In this document: piece after piece, positions 1 to 13,845 of the stretch
Layout: each line of letters opens with the position of its first letter
Position numbering within the stretch: the first letter of the stretch is position 1
From: Tetrahymena elliotti 4EA
Lineage: Eukaryota; Ciliophora; Oligohymenophorea; Hymenostomatida; Tetrahymenidae
DNA length: 64,000 nt
Direction: 5' to 3'
Assembly (NCBI GenBank): GCA_000231825.2
Contig: AFXF02001633.1
Span: 310,001-374,000, forward strand
Translations under genes and position numbers: made by a program
Notes under the pieces: generated by a model
Seen by the model: the letters and a program-made list of their open reading frames with translations, nothing else
Databases searched by the model: none
What the model was told of the DNA's origin: nothing

Positions 1-622
1 GATTAAAGAATTCAAACCATTGAAAGTAGCAATCTTAGTTATAGTACATCTTTTAAAAATCACTCAGACGTACTTCTCCAGTATTTTTTGGATCTAGTGC
101 TCTAAAGATTTCATCTATATGTTAGCGTTGAGGTACAACTATCTACCCAGTTAATTCTTTCCAAAAAAGAGCAACATTTTATATTAGATACTAAATGTCT
201 TCATAGAGTATCTTTCCTTTATTTTCGCGATCAATAAACTAAAAACTCATCTAGGCTTTTTTGAAATCATCTCTATTCATTATCACATCTAAATATTTTA
301 TGAAATCCATAAAGCTAATCCACTCATTTTTATCACTATCAATTAAATCAAATATTCTATCTGCCAAAAAGCATGCATTATCCATTCCAAGAATACCTAA
401 AGAGTTTCGAAAGCTCTTTCTATCCATCAAATCCTCCTTATAAGCATGCTTTACATATGTTTTTTTGATTGTTTTAACTTCATCAATTATAAATTTTGTT
501 TATTATAAAAACTCTTCATCTTAATATGTTCGCGGTTGAATCATATTAGGTATATCTTCAAGTTTTTTAGTTTTTTAAGAAATAAATGATTTCTACAATT
601 AATTATCTTGCTTACTACTCAT
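1..622 (-). CDS. EF-hand calcium-binding protein, 3' part missing at window edge
   Basis: One open frame runs from an ATG at 622 to the left edge (207 codons) with TAA/TAG read as Gln. After a basic, Q-rich N-terminus of about 60 residues comes a helical region and a canonical EF-hand loop, DSDKNEWISFMDF, near residues 94-106. A degenerate loop (DRENKGKILYEDI) and a third loop (DPKNTGEVRLSDF) follow. The spacing is that of calcineurin-B or neuronal-calcium-sensor-like proteins, or of an EF-hand regulatory module at the front of a larger protein; the missing C-terminus decides which. It probably senses calcium. No intron is seen. The upstream side is a 2-kb AT-rich spacer separating it from the divergently transcribed Pol I gene. 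Confidence 0.8.
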
Positions 623-2592
623 AAAATGTATTCTTCTACCTTTTATTCTAGCTTATTTTTTTGATACTGTTAATTAAACTAATTCACCAAACAGGTTAAG
701 ACTAGTTTTAGAGAAGTGAAGCTTTCAATTCCTATAAAAAATAGATCTTTTGTTCAGATAAATAGTGATCTATTAAATAAATATATAAGTTTGTTATTTC
801 TTTATTGTTTTTTAATTTCTTAGTATTTATCTAATTCATTAGAAAAGCGATTTGATTAAAACGATGAAAGAAAAAAGAAAGGCTTATATCTAATAATTAT
901 TTTTTAGAAAACTAAATCCAAGTCTTTATTCCCATATAATTCTAAAAATAATCCTATTTAAGAATATCAATTATAAATATATTGCCTGTCCTTCAATGCA
1001 AAAAAGTGTACACATTTTTTCATCTAAATCAATTACATATAAATTTTGAAAGTTGATCTTTCAAACAAACTAAACCTCAATCAAATATTTAATCATAATT
1101 TTCTTCTAATAACTTCCTTATTTACCTTTATTAAAATATTACCATTCAACAACATTTAAGTTTATGGTATTGGTTTATTTTCCAAAGCATACAATTTTAA
1201 CTTATCTATTATAAAATTAGCTAAATTTAAAAGATATAGCTTGACTATTATTAATGTATCAAATAATATTATTAATATTATTTTTTTGCGTATTTCAAAA
1301 TAGTAAATAATATTTTCTATATGATGAATTGTCTTCCAAATTTTATTCAATATCTATTTCATTCATTTTAATTTTTCTGATTTGATATTTTCTCTGCTGT
1401 ATTTCCTTCTCTAAATAAATAATATTTTCACCCTAATTTATTTTGAAATAATTAATATAAAAAAATTATTAATAAAACTATTTCTAAATAAAAAAATAAT
1501 TTCAAGGCTAAAAGAGTTTTATTTTAATCTATCAAATAAATAATTTTTAACAATAGATTCAATTTTCTTAAAAAATGAAGGATAATTTTAGTTTATTACA
1601 AATAAATTATTTAGTTTATTTTTAAAGTATTTCTAAAAATCACATCAGTATTGATTTCATTAAGAATATTATTAGAAAATATTCATTTAATAAAGTAATT
1701 CGAGATATTGTTAAAAGAACAAAAAATATTTAAAAATTTTTAATCATAAAAAAGTAATGTAATCTGAGCATTTAATAAAATTTTTGAGAATACAAATTTT
1801 ATACCTTGAATAAATATCTCATTTTTACTCTCTTAAATTGAAATTTTTGCTTTCATTTAAAAAAAATTAAATTATTTTTTAATATTTTAAAACAAGTAAA
1901 ATTGTTAATTTTAAATTATTAATAAAAATTTGTTAGAAATCATACATTTTAATATGTTTAACATGTTTTCTTAAAGATTATAATCTTCAATAGTTTTAAT
2001 CATTTAAATATTATGTAAATTTGGTAATTATTTTTTAATTGAATTATTTTTTGCTAGAAAACATCTAAAATAATTTAATTTTTTTTTGAAATTTGAAGAA
2101 AAAAATGGATTTGAAAATATTTTAAAACTTTAGACATTAATAAAGGTAGAAACTTATATATTCGTTAAAGATTAACATATTAGAATCATTGCTAAATGTG
2201 GATCAAAAATAAATGATTTATTGTGCATGAAAATAAAATTAATAGTACAAATTAATGAAAGTGAATTTTAGAAGCAAAAATAAACAAAACTAAAAATAAA
2301 AATAAATAAAAATGAATGAAAAGCAATAAAGACATAATAGCATTTAGGTCTTTAATTGATATAAATAAAAAATAACTAGAATTAATAAGGATTTAATAAG
2401 ACTGCATTAAACTCATACATACAAAAATTAAAGCAAAAACATATACATTGTTTGATATTGTAAACAAAAAAAAATCAAAAATAAGAAAAGAAGAAGAGTG
2501 AATAAATTAAGATAATTAAATATCTATCTTTTAAAATTAACTTATATAATAAATCCTTAAAATAAATAAATTAAGAAGCAACTAAATTAAAA
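623..2592. other. AT-rich intergenic spacer between divergent genes
   Basis: About 2 kb of very AT-rich sequence between the EF-hand gene (-) and the Pol I subunit gene (+). Short ORFs occur by chance, because only TGA stops translation, and none shows a recognisable motif. It presumably contains both promoters. No known ciliate promoter element could be assigned. Confidence 0.6.
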
Positions 2593-5500
2593 ATGAAGGA
2601 ATCATTAAGTAGAGAAGATCATATTGCTCGTGCAAAGCAATCAAATTTAGATTTTTCAAAAAAGCTTAAGCAAGCTGCTTTTGCTCACATAGACTCTTTC
2701 AACTTCATTTACGATGAAGGATTAAAAAAAATCACTTAGTACTTGTAGCCAGTTGAAATTATTAAAGAATAAAGATCTGAAGAATACAAGTAGAGTTACT
2801 TGCCTTTCAAGTCTATGAAGGTTTGGATTGAAAACCTTGAAATTGCGTAATTAATTATGATTCATTTGCTTAATTACCAGCATTTTATCAAGCAGAGAGT
2901 CTCTATTTTTTTTATGATTTGATATTCAAATCTCGAACAAGACTAGTATTTTGATAAGCCCCATTATCATGCTTTAAAGAATCTTCTACTTTAATGAAAA
3001 AATAAGCTTTTTAAATTTTCAAGTATGGTAGAAATGAGTTTGAAAATTACAACAATATTAAATGATTTTTAGTATCTAACTCTATAAATATCTATCAAAC
3101 TCTTTTGATAAATTATTCTTGAGGTAACATTAAATAAGGATTTTCTTTTTGCATTGATTATTTTTTATTAGTAGCAAAATGATCAATCCATAAGAATAAT
3201 TTTTTTTTCAAATTCCTTCAAGCTCATCAAACTTGTCAAATACTATGGAAACATTTATTTTAAAACTAAGATAAAAATGCTTAACATTAATAAGTCTTAC
3301 TTGATAATAAGACTTACGAAATGCTTTTTAAATAATTCTAAATATTTTTAACTCTTTTTTATTAATTATATTATAGTACTCCTATCAGAGCTGACTCTGG
3401 TGTAGCTTAAGATAACAAGTTAATGCCTGAAGAATGTAGAATAGGAAGAAAGACTTATGGAGCCCCTCTTTTGGCTAAGATAGCTCGTAGTATTGATGGA
3501 GGAAAACCAGAAAGTATAAATATTAGATTAGGTGATGTACCTATTATTGTTAGAAGTGATCATTGTCATTTAGCAAAAATGACCCCTAAGGAATTAGTGA
3601 AAGCTCATGAAGATTGCAATGAATTTGGTGGATATTTTATTGTTAATGGTAATGAAAAAATAGTAAGAATGCTTATTCTTCAAAAGAGAAATTATCCTAT
3701 TGCTTTTATTAGAGCAGGTTATGTTAATAGAGGTCCTAACTACACTCCCTTTGCAGTTTAAATGAAGTGTGTTAGAGAAGATTTATTCTCTAAAACAATT
3801 ACTCTCCATTATGTTTCAGATGGTTCAGTCTTCTTACGTATCCTTCATAGAAAGCAAGAATTTTTGATCCCTGTTATTGTTATCCTTAAAGCCTTAGCTG
3901 ATATTTCAGACCTTCAAATTTACAATAAAGTAAATTTTTTGTTCAAATTATATTAAGTTTGCATAGCAAATACATAAAGAAGAATGAATCTTTATCATTT
4001 AAAATGATTAAAAAATAAGATATTAATTTCTTCAATTAATAAAACAGTTAGTTAAAGGTTAAAGCAGCAAGAGTGCTATTAGTGATAGAGTTGAAGTACT
4101 CATTAGAGGTAGCAAAGCAATGAGTTTAAATACTAAAGAAGAATGTTTGGCTCACTTAGGTAAAAATTTCAGAGTAGTACTCAACATCACTAATCCAGAA
4201 ATTACTGATAAGCAAGTTGGTGAAATTTTTATGAATGAAAATATTTGTGTTCACTTGAGCAATAACATTGATAAATTCAATACTATCTGTGTTATGATTA
4301 GCAAATTATATGCTTTAGTCAGTGATGAAATCAGTCCTGATAACTTAGATTCTCTCTAAAACTAAGAAGTCCTTTTACCAGGTCATCTTTACATGATGAT
4401 TTTGAGAGAAAAGTTAGAAGAAATGCTCTTAGGTATCCGTGCGAAAGTTTTTAAGGATGGTTCTAGACCTGAAGAAGCAGTAAAAATTCCTCATATTGCT
4501 TATTTAAAGAAAGCAATAGAATTTTAAGGTTCAATTGGAAATAAAATTGAATATTTCCTCTCTACTGGCAATTTAAAATCCCAAACTGGTTTAGATCTTA
4601 TGCAGGTAATATTCATTATAAATAAAATAAATAGCATTAAAAGCTAGCTATTACAATTATTAATCTTATTTATTTATTAAATAATAAAGGCTAAAGGTTT
4701 CACAGTCATAGCTGATAAGTTAAATAACATGCGTTTCTTGAGTCACTTTAGAAGTGTTCACAGAGGTGCTTATTTCACAGAAATGAAAACAACAACTGTT
4801 AGAAAATTATTACCAGAAAATTGGGGTTTCATTTGCCCTGTGCACACTCCTGATGGTGGTCCATGTGGTTTGTTGAATCATATTTCTTAATCTTGCAAGC
4901 CTTTAACTAGACCTGGATATGATGCTAATGTTCATTTCAATTTAGTTACCTTATGTACTGAATTAGGTATGAATCCTATTGTTAATGATTTATCTATTGT
5001 ATTCCCTCCTTCTTCAGTTACTGTTATGCTTGATGGTAGAGTTATTGGTTATATTGAATCTAAAAATGCTGTTACATTTTGCCAATCCTTAAAGTATTTA
5101 AAAATTATGTAAGATCCCACTCGTTTAATTCCTGCTGATTTGGAAATTGGTTATGTTCCCAAACTCAATCTTGAAAAACAAAATATTTTCCCTGGTATCT
5201 TTTTACATACTAATGAAGCTCGTTTTGTACGTCCTGTTAAACACTTAAAGTTAAATGCCTTAGAATGGATTACTCCCTTTGAATAAGTGCATCTTTCTAT
5301 TGCTTGTATTGAAGAAGATATTAGAAACGATACTGAATATTAAGAACTTTCTCCTTCATACATTCTTTCTATTTTACCTTCTTAAATTCCTTTCCTTAAT
5401 TACAACTAATCTCCGAGAAATATGTATCAATGCTAGATGGCTAAACAAACTATGGGTACCTCCATGCATAACTTCCCCTATCGTTTCGATAACAGAATAT

Positions 5501-7039
5501 ATAGATTATTGAATGGTTAAATTCCCATGGTTAAGGGTATGGATCCTGAAAGTTATGGTCTTTCTGATTATCCTTCAGGTACTAATGCTATTGTTGCAGT
5601 TATTTCTTACACTGGTTATGATATGGAAGACGCTATGATTCTGAATAAATCATCTTACGAAAGAGGATTCGGACATGGTTGTGTTTATAAAAATTACTCC
5701 TACGATGTCGCTGAATTAAATAAAGAAAAGAATTCTAAATTCAAAATGTTGAATGAAGTTAAAAATATTGACAGTAAATTATTTATTTTTTTAAATATTC
5801 TATTAATATTAATTGATAATTTTATTTAATAAAGAGAGTTAAATTGCTGAAGGTTTAGAAAGTGATGGTATCCCAGCTATTGGGTCAGTAATTAAGAAGG
5901 GTACTGCTGTATTCTAAATATTTGATACTTAAAAGAATGCTATGAAAACATTCTATCACAAGGATTCTGAATTAGGTAGATTAGACGGTATTGCTTTAGT
6001 TCATGACGAAAGAACAAAAGAACCAAGAATAGAATACAGAATTAGAATTCCCAGAAATCCTATTATTGGTGATAAATTCTCATCTCGTCATGGTCAAAAA
6101 GGTGTCCTTTCAGTTCTTTGGCCTCATATTGATATGCCCTTCACCGAAAGCGGTATTACTCCTGATGTAATCATTAATCCTCACGCTTTCCCATCAAGAA
6201 TGACAATTGGTAATATAAAAACTTTTAAAAGTAAATAATTTATTAAAATAATATCTTACAAAAATAGGTATGTTAATTGAAAGTATGGCTGGTAAAACAG
6301 GAGCTCTTAACGGAAATATATTAGAAACTTAACCTTTCTAAAACTATTAAGATGATGATATTGTTAAATACTTTGGTAAATAACTTTAATCACATGGTTA
6401 TAACTACTATGGTAATGAAGTCATGTATAGTGGTACCTATGGTTGCATGATGAAAGTTGACATCTATATGGGTATTGTATACTATCAAAGATTACGTCAC
6501 ATGGTAAATATATTAAATTAATTATCTAATTGAAAATTAAATTATTTCTTTTGTTAAATTAAAGGTTTCAGATAAGGCTTAAGCTAGATCTACTGGTCCA
6601 GTTGATATGCTTACTTAATAACCTATTAAAGGTAATTATTTTAATCAATCAATTAAATTTATTAAATTTTTACTTAAAAAATACAGGTAGAAAGAGAGGT
6701 GGTGGTATTAGAATGGGTGAAATGGAAAGAGATGCACTCCTTTCTCATGGTATTTCCTTCTGTATGCACGACAGATTCTTAAATTGTTCTGATTACTCTG
6801 AAGGTTATGTTTGCAATAGTTGCGGTTCTTTAATATCTACTTATTTACACACTAACTTGATGAGTGGTGAAGCTATTGACAGTTTCTACAACTACAACAA
6901 AGGTGTCTAAAAATCAAAACCTAAATGCAGAAAGTGTTCAAATGCTGAATGTTCTAAAGTAGTTATTCCTTTTGTTTTAAGATATTTGACCAATGAACTT
7001 GCTGCTATGAACATTAAGCTTGCTTTTAAGCTTGAATGA
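2593..7039 (+). CDS. RPA2: DNA-directed RNA polymerase I second-largest subunit (RPA2/RPA135)
   Basis: Eight exons: 2593-2846, 3377-3929, 4048-4605, 4690-5773, 5835-6209, 6268-6503, 6565-6631 and 6687-7039 (TGA), giving 1159 aa, the usual size. It is the beta-like catalytic subunit of nucleolar Pol I, which makes rRNA precursor. Visible motifs are the lobe segment with [15 protein letters not shown], the fork/hybrid-binding block with RRLLPE-type and [13 protein letters not shown] sequence, the metal-contacting GYDMEDAM near residue 764, the invariant [12 protein letters not shown] near residue 895, and a C-terminal zinc ribbon (CNSC...CRKC). The [19 protein letters not shown] stretch and the [12 protein letters not shown] block match Pol I rather than Pol II or III paralogs. 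The first intron is unusually long (530 nt) and the others are 55-118 nt. The 84-nt intron at 4606-4689 is a multiple of three with no TGA. Confidence 0.95.
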
Positions 7040-7928
7040 GTAGGTTGATTGATTGTATTTAGCTAACTAACAACTAAAACTCTTTAATAAGAAAATAATA
7101 ATAAAAAGATTGACTTTGTACAAATTTCAACAACTAATCTAATCTAATCCAATCCTTCCTAACAATAAAAATATTAATGAAAAACTAAAAAATAAACTCG
7201 ATATTCCCACATAAATTAAACATTTAAAAAAATATAATATTCTCAATTAAATAAAAATAATAATAAAAATATACCTAAATCTTATTAGTTATAATCTATA
7301 TCATGCAAGTTAAAATACCTTTTATTTTTTCATTCGATTTCCTATCATCTATTCTTTTTTTGTTTTCTTATTTATTTATTATACTAAATCCATCACTTTA
7401 TTTTATTATCGCTCAACCTTAAAATTTATATTCATAAATAAATAATTAATTTCTTATAATGAATGAATATAGCTGCTTTGAGTTGAGTTTAATAAGGAAA
7501 TAGTTCCCCTAGTTCCTAGAGATTAGACTTAAGGAATATTGTTCTTTAGAAGTGTGAAGAAAGTAAAATATTTAAGAGCAAAAACATGTAATTTTAATAT
7601 AAAACCTTAAATATTTAAAATATTTCCCATTACATTTTTTAAATTAGACTCTAATATTCTTAAATATCTAAAATTAAGGTTTGAGATACTGATTAGCAAA
7701 TTAGATAAAAAAATTGAATCAATCAATAAAACAATTTGAAATTATTTAAATATTATCAATTAAAATTTTACTTTTTAAATTATAGATGATGGATAAAGAA
7801 AGAATTGAAAGAAATTTAATTCTCACTTAAGTGTTTTTTTTAAAAATAAAAAAAAAAATGCTAACATATTTACAAATAAAAACTCTCAAAAACATTTTTT
7901 TATGAAACAATAATTCAATTGAGATATT
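7040..7928. other. Convergent intergenic region
   Basis: AT-rich 3' flanks of the converging Pol I gene (+) and TraB-domain gene (-). A slightly less AT-rich patch at about 7480-7560 has no open frame or RNA fold I could name. Nothing else is seen. Confidence 0.6.
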
Positions 7929-9352
7929 TCACTCTAATTTTGCACAATAAGGTTGTCTTTCAAACTACCTAAATCTGTAATCAATCTTAGAATATAACTC
8001 ATCTAGACATTTATTTCTTTCAAGCAGATTATCATAACTTTTCTCTTAAAAGTTATTTTCTTTGTATTAAAATAATTAATTTTTGTCATTACTATTTGAT
8101 AGGTATTCTTTTAGGATTTCTTCTCTTTTTAAGAGCATTTCATATATTTAATTAAGGTGACTGTAACCTACTATTGCTTTAAAAATATAAAATTGAATGT
8201 TTATTTTTGGGTTTAAATCTATAAATTTACTAAAAATTTTTTAGCCTTAAGAATAATTGCATGTATAATTTAAAATATTATATTCTCTCTCATAATACAC
8301 TACATTTGTGATACAATGTCTAGATTCTGAATTTAAAAATTTTTCCATTTTCTACACTTAATCATTTACTTCTATTTTGTATCCAAGTACTCTTTTTATT
8401 GTATATGGGATCAAGCCAAAGAAAAAATATGATAGAACTTATTTCATCTTTTTAAATATAAAAATTAATTTTATTTTTTTACTTTTAGAAAATATTTACA
8501 GGACTATTTTTATCTCTTAACTATCTAACATTACATGTACACTAGGCTCTTAGATATCTAGTTCTATTCTAAATATAATATAAATCTAGATCAGCTGGTA
8601 TGATTTAACAGCCTTTTTTAGATCTTTAAGCAGCCTCATATGCAACTTGAAATTCACTTGATTTAAGAAGAAAGGATAGATTTTCGGGATCTTTTTCTAA
8701 ATCATCATATACTCTATGAGGCTATGTTTTTGCATTCCCATTTGCATCATTAAGAGAATAAAATCTATTTTAACATAATTCCAAAACCACACTATCAGGA
8801 TCAAATTTTTTAAATAGATTCATAACTTCTACTGAACACTCTTAAAGCGAGTGATATGTTCCAACTATTATTCAATAATGTATTTAATTTATAAAATCAA
8901 TTAAAATTATTTTGTAAGAAAATTAGATAAATTAAAATTAATCTAAGAAATATACTCATCAGATATTCTCTTCCATCAACGCTTTTTAGATATTTTGTTA
9001 TAAAACTTTAATCGTGTGAATATTACATATCTTATGAACTATCTACTAGATTATTATTTGGGTTATCACTTTCAAAATTAGAATTTCTAGTAAATTGTGT
9101 TAATTGCATCTAAGATTTTGCATAAATTTTTGAAAGAGTTTTCATTTTTTGAGCAGAAACCATAGCTTTTTGATCCTCTTCATATTACAACAAATCGGAA
9201 TGGTAATCTGAAAATGGATCCAAAGCGGATTATTTATTTTGGCTTTTAAAACTGCTTAAATTAATATCATGATGAAATTATTTATCTAAATCAAAAGTTC
9301 CACATCTCAGTAAACTTTAAGAATATTTTGATATCCACTTGTTAAAGTTCAT
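7929..9352 (-). CDS. TraB/PrgY (GumN-like) domain protein
   Basis: Three exons on the minus strand: 9352-8956, 8864-8500 and 8447-7929, giving 426 aa. An N-terminal S/Q-rich region of about 130 residues precedes the TraB fold. That fold opens with the strand and turn motif LMIGTYHSLQECSVEV, split by the first intron and restored exactly by splicing. It continues through DPDSVVLELCQNRF (the conserved E-L-C-x-x-R signature) and an AYEAA...IIPADLD segment typical of the family. A helical C-terminus of about 170 residues follows. TraB/TIKI proteins are putative metalloproteases or organelle outer-membrane proteins in eukaryotes. No clear membrane anchor is seen, so localisation is open. It is divergent from the LRR gene at 9869, across a 516-bp shared upstream region. 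Confidence 0.75.
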
Positions 9353-9868
9353 TTTTATGTCACAAAAAGGGTTGGTTTAAAAAATAATATAAAAGTAGAT
9401 ATTTAATTAATATCAATCAATAAAGATATTTTTTCGAGAATAATTTGAAAGTATTTTACTTTAAATCTTCACAAAATTTGTAAAAGCTTCATAAAATGGT
9501 TTGTAAAAAAATATGAAATAGAATAAATTCAATTTTGGGCTGACAAAAAAAATATATTAAAAATTTTTTCAATAATAAAAATATTTAAGGACTACACCAT
9601 TATCTTAGGTACTTGATCAGATTTCAGTAAGAAGTAAAAGTACCTCTTTTATTTATTTATCAGAGGTATAAGATTTACATTTATCTATTTATGAACAAAT
9701 TTATAATTAAATAAAGTAATATTATGTTTTTTATCAAATACTTGTTTGTTTGTTTGATGTGTTCCTAAAGTTATTTAAAAAACTTAATCAAAAATTAAAC
9801 TAATTAAATTTTTGAATTTGTTAAATATCAAACTATTTGTTATTTTTTTTGTAAGTAATATAAAGTTT
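9353..9868. promoter_or_regulatory. Shared upstream region of divergent TraB and LRR genes
   Basis: 516 bp between two start codons facing away from each other, so both promoters should lie here. The sequence is AT-rich with short palindromic AT blocks. No specific element was recognised. Confidence 0.4.
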
Positions 9869-12800
9869 ATGGATAATTTGGATTCTGCTAATACATCTAC
9901 TTATGCCTTACTTTCTAATGTAAATAGTCAGAGTGTCTTTGAGAAATTTTAAAGAGAAGAAGAGGCAATTTAAAAATGCTAGGAGGCCTAAAATTTAATA
10001 AAATTATCATAAATTGATCCTTATGAATACTACTAATAGCTTTATAATTAGATTCAAAACACTGAAAATATTATTGAATATCTGAACTATGTTCTAATTG
10101 AATAGCCTTAAATATAGATTGAAGAAAAAATTAATTCTGTAAAACAAAATATGAAAAGAAGTGGTAAGAACATTCCTTCTCATTTGGACCTTTTCATAAG
10201 AGAAAAATTAGAGAGGGATAAAAAATTAGGTAAATTATTATAAATTGATTAAGCTGAAATTAATTAGATGGTATTTCTTTTCATCAATTATAAAAAGACG
10301 TTAGGAATAACATACATGCTTATAAGAGAACTTACCTTTAGAATAGATACTTAAAAGATAAAAGGGATGCCGTAGCGAACCAGCTGAGAACCTAAAAAGT
10401 TGAATAATTTTTGTAGGAATAAGAATAATTTAGTTATTTTTGGAGTAAAAAATCTATTTATGATGATAATATTAAAATACCCTTAAATTCAATGCAAAAG
10501 AATGCCAATAAATATAAAACTTTTGAAGAACAAGAAATTCTATTTACTGTTAAATCTGTCAAAACTAATCCATTTTAAATAGCAGAAGACTATCAAAACA
10601 ATGAATTAGATTAATATCAAGATTATTTAAAAGAGCACTTAAAAGAGCCATATTAAATTTTTATAAATTCTCCTGAACAGTTAATATCAAGCACCAAGTC
10701 AATTAAGTTACCAATATAGTTAAATCCTTTGATATTTTAGAAGGAAAAAGGAAATAGTTAAAATGAAATTGGATCTTAGATAGAATTGCTATCATCGAGA
10801 TTGGAATAGTCTTAAGCTACATGTGATATATTATTAGAATAGTATTTAAAAAAAATAAATGAATCCTATTTGATAAATAAAGAAATAAATATGTAATTAT
10901 TTGGAGAATAAAAATTCTAAAACGAATAAAATAATGGCGAAAGCAATAAAATAAAAATTTTAAAAAAGAAAAGAGCTAAAGAGGAAATAAAATATAAAAG
11001 TAAACTTGGATGGATAAAAGATGAGAATTAGATATTGTATGCATATGATATCAACGATTCATAGATGTAGGAATATAATTTTAATATTTTTGATAAATTA
11101 CTTAGGTAATACACCTAAGTAGAATGTGAAATCTAATTTTTTGAATCTAAAAAAGACTTAAATAAGAAGGCAATATAACAAAATAAATAAACCAGATAAA
11201 GAGTTTCTTAGCTTTTGTAAAAAAATAAAAATATTTTTTATATCTTTCATCACTTATTATTATAAGCCTCACTTGACAATATTTTATATTTATTTCCTTT
11301 TGCTGAAAATATATATCCACTATACAATTGCAACTATGAGACTGATATTTAATAAAATCTACTTTCTAACTATAACATGACTTAAAAACCTTTTGTAAAT
11401 ATTCCCTTATACCTACAAAATATATCTACTACAAATAAAGAACTATAAAATGTGAGTGAGTAAATTCCTAAAAATAAAATATTAATTGCAGTTTTAAGAG
11501 TTTTCAAAAAGAATGATAGAAAGAATCAAAATATATAAAAAAAAATAATTATTCCAGAGTTAAATTTAGGAAGAAGCTTAAATTAAGGAACTTATGTTGA
11601 AAATTTATTAAATAAAATCAAAACTTCTAATGCATTGCACTCAGCAGAAGATCGTTAAATTTAACTACAAACATAAAAGTATAATGGGTTTTCAAATTTA
11701 GATAAATAAGAGTAAGATCATTTTAAATTTGATAATTTGTAAGAATAATTTTGTTAAATTTATTCTGCTCAATCATCAAGTCGGAGTTTAGCTGTAAATA
11801 AATTTTAAAATAATTTAATAGTTTAAATTTATTTTTTTTATAGTTTAGTCAGTCTTCATCAAAATCTTAATAATCATTATCTGTGTAGAAAGAAAAGAAT
11901 AACGACTCTTAAAAACAATAATTATAATTTTTACCAATTAATTTTAAATATAAAACTTTGAATTAAAAAAACTCGATTGCAAATGAAAAATAGACTTCAT
12001 AAACCTAAATGATAAATTAAGTATAAAATGACTATTTGATTTAATAGTTAATCGACACCATTTATATTGCTAATATTCCTCGACCTAACTCAAAATAAAA
12101 AAATAAAGAAAAAGCTTAGAATTAAATCATTGAATAAACCTAATAAGATGATCAATCTAATCTTTATAATGAAGATATTATCAAGGCTGCCTCAGTTTTT
12201 AAAAAGAGCAGTATGTACACTTATTAACTTAAAAATATAAACTATATTATTTTATATCTATAAATTCTTCTTTTATCTAATTTAAATTTTTTGTTTTTAG
12301 AAAATAAAGATAGGTTTAAGTTTCGATGGCTAGAATTAAAGTAGTTCACTTTAATTTGGTATAAAAGTGCTCCAGAATTGAAGGTTAATTAAAGTGATGG
12401 GAGAGAAAGCATAATTTAAAAAAAGCCAAATGGTTTTGGAGAAATTTTGATAGAACAAGTTGAAGATTCTGTAGTAGGTAAAATTTTTATTTTACAAATT
12501 GTTAAGAAATAAGTTATTTCGTTAGCGAAAAAGCACTCATTTATTGTAAAACTTGTGAATAGAAATTTAGTAATTGAATATGATAGCACAAGAGTAGGAT
12601 TGATGTGGAGTAAAACAATCAGAAATGTAGTAGCCTAAAAGGCTTATATGTATTACTTAATTAAGTTGGGATCAAATGGAAAACTTTTTAAATATTTTAA
12701 TGATCTTGATGTGATTGAATTAAATCTATCAAACCACACTATTTCTAATAAAAATTTCACAAAAAAAAATATTGCCATAGAGCACAAATTGTGTGTGTTG

Positions 12801-13845
12801 ATTTTTGATTCCATAACTTCCCACTAGAAACTATAAATTATCAATTTACAAAATTCTGGATTATCCCCTATTTCTATAAAAGAGCTGTTTAAATATCTGA
12901 GCAAACCTTTGAAAAAAACAAGAATTAATGTTATAAATTTGAGCTAAAACGAAATGGATCCAGAGGTTTTTTTTTAATTTAATTTATAAATTATTATTTT
13001 ACTTATTGAATTTAAAAGAGTGTAAGGTAACTATCTGCATATTTATAAAGTGAAAATTGTTAGTAGCTTTAGGATTTGGTTTTAGATGACTGCAATTTGA
13101 AGGATAATCTTTTTTAATTCATTTTAGACTCAATAAAAGAAAGATATAAATGGTAGATGTAAAATTATCAGAACCCAGTGAAAGCTGAAATATCAGAAGA
13201 AACACATTGGAGATAAGTTAGTTTGAGATATAGCAATAAATCCAATTAGAATAGTCCCAGGAAAGAAAATACTTATTTCTTTTAAAGGCTTAGTTTTGCT
13301 GGAAATTAGATAACAGATAAAGGCCTAAAAAAGTTTATGAAGATAATAGAAGAAATATAGAATTAAGCACAACCAATCATTTAGTAAGATTATTTATTAT
13401 ATAGAAAAGCAAATTACTATTCTTTTTTACTTTTACTAAAAGGGATCTAGAGGATTTTGAAATGATTGATCTTGATTTATCAAGAAATTAATTTACTAAT
13501 GAACTTTCTAATTTTGGAGCTTTCATTTCTCAAAGATAAATATTCAGAAGGCTTTACTTGGACAACCTCAACAATCCAATTCCAAGGCAATTAGAAAGTT
13601 TTATTCTTAGTTTTTCTGATAACTATAGAACAGAAGTACTTTCTTTAAGGGGTAACCCACTTTCAATCTAAGCATATACCAATTTGATAAAGGTTCTTGA
13701 TGAAAATTTTACTATTTAAGAGATTAAAATAGATTTTTCTACTTTTAACTAATTTCAACAAACATATAGCTAATTAGATAAGTAGTCTAATAATTTAAGA
13801 AGTCAATTTTTTTCTTTTTCATTATTGTAAACATAAAATAACTGA
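9869..13845 (+). CDS. Large Q/N-rich protein with C-terminal leucine-rich repeats
   Basis: Seven exons: 9869-10229, 10268-11793, 11844-12210, 12301-12477, 12514-12965, 13019-13383 and 13443-13845, giving about 1216 aa. The first 800 residues are polar and rich in Q, N, K and E, with predicted coil but no domain I recognise. From about residue 875 there are repeated leucine-rich units (VIELNLSNHTI, VINLSQNEM, LQDLVLDDCNL, MIDLDLSRNQF, VLSLRGNPL) of the ribonuclease-inhibitor type, a protein-interaction scaffold. Splicing at each boundary removes TGA stops and rejoins LRR frames. Two proposed introns (90 and 36 nt) are multiples of three without TGA, so retention cannot be excluded, above all for the 36-nt one at 12478-12513. 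Function unknown; in ciliates such proteins are often cytoskeletal or ciliary. Confidence 0.8.

Noticed and set aside
1162..1350. 62-codon minus-strand ORF in the first spacer
   Set aside because: AT-driven Ile/Leu/Lys/Asn composition, no motif and no splice context.
12478..12513. A firm 36-nt intron in the LRR gene
   Set aside because: Kept in the model but not claimed as certain. It is in phase, lacks TGA and may simply be coding sequence.
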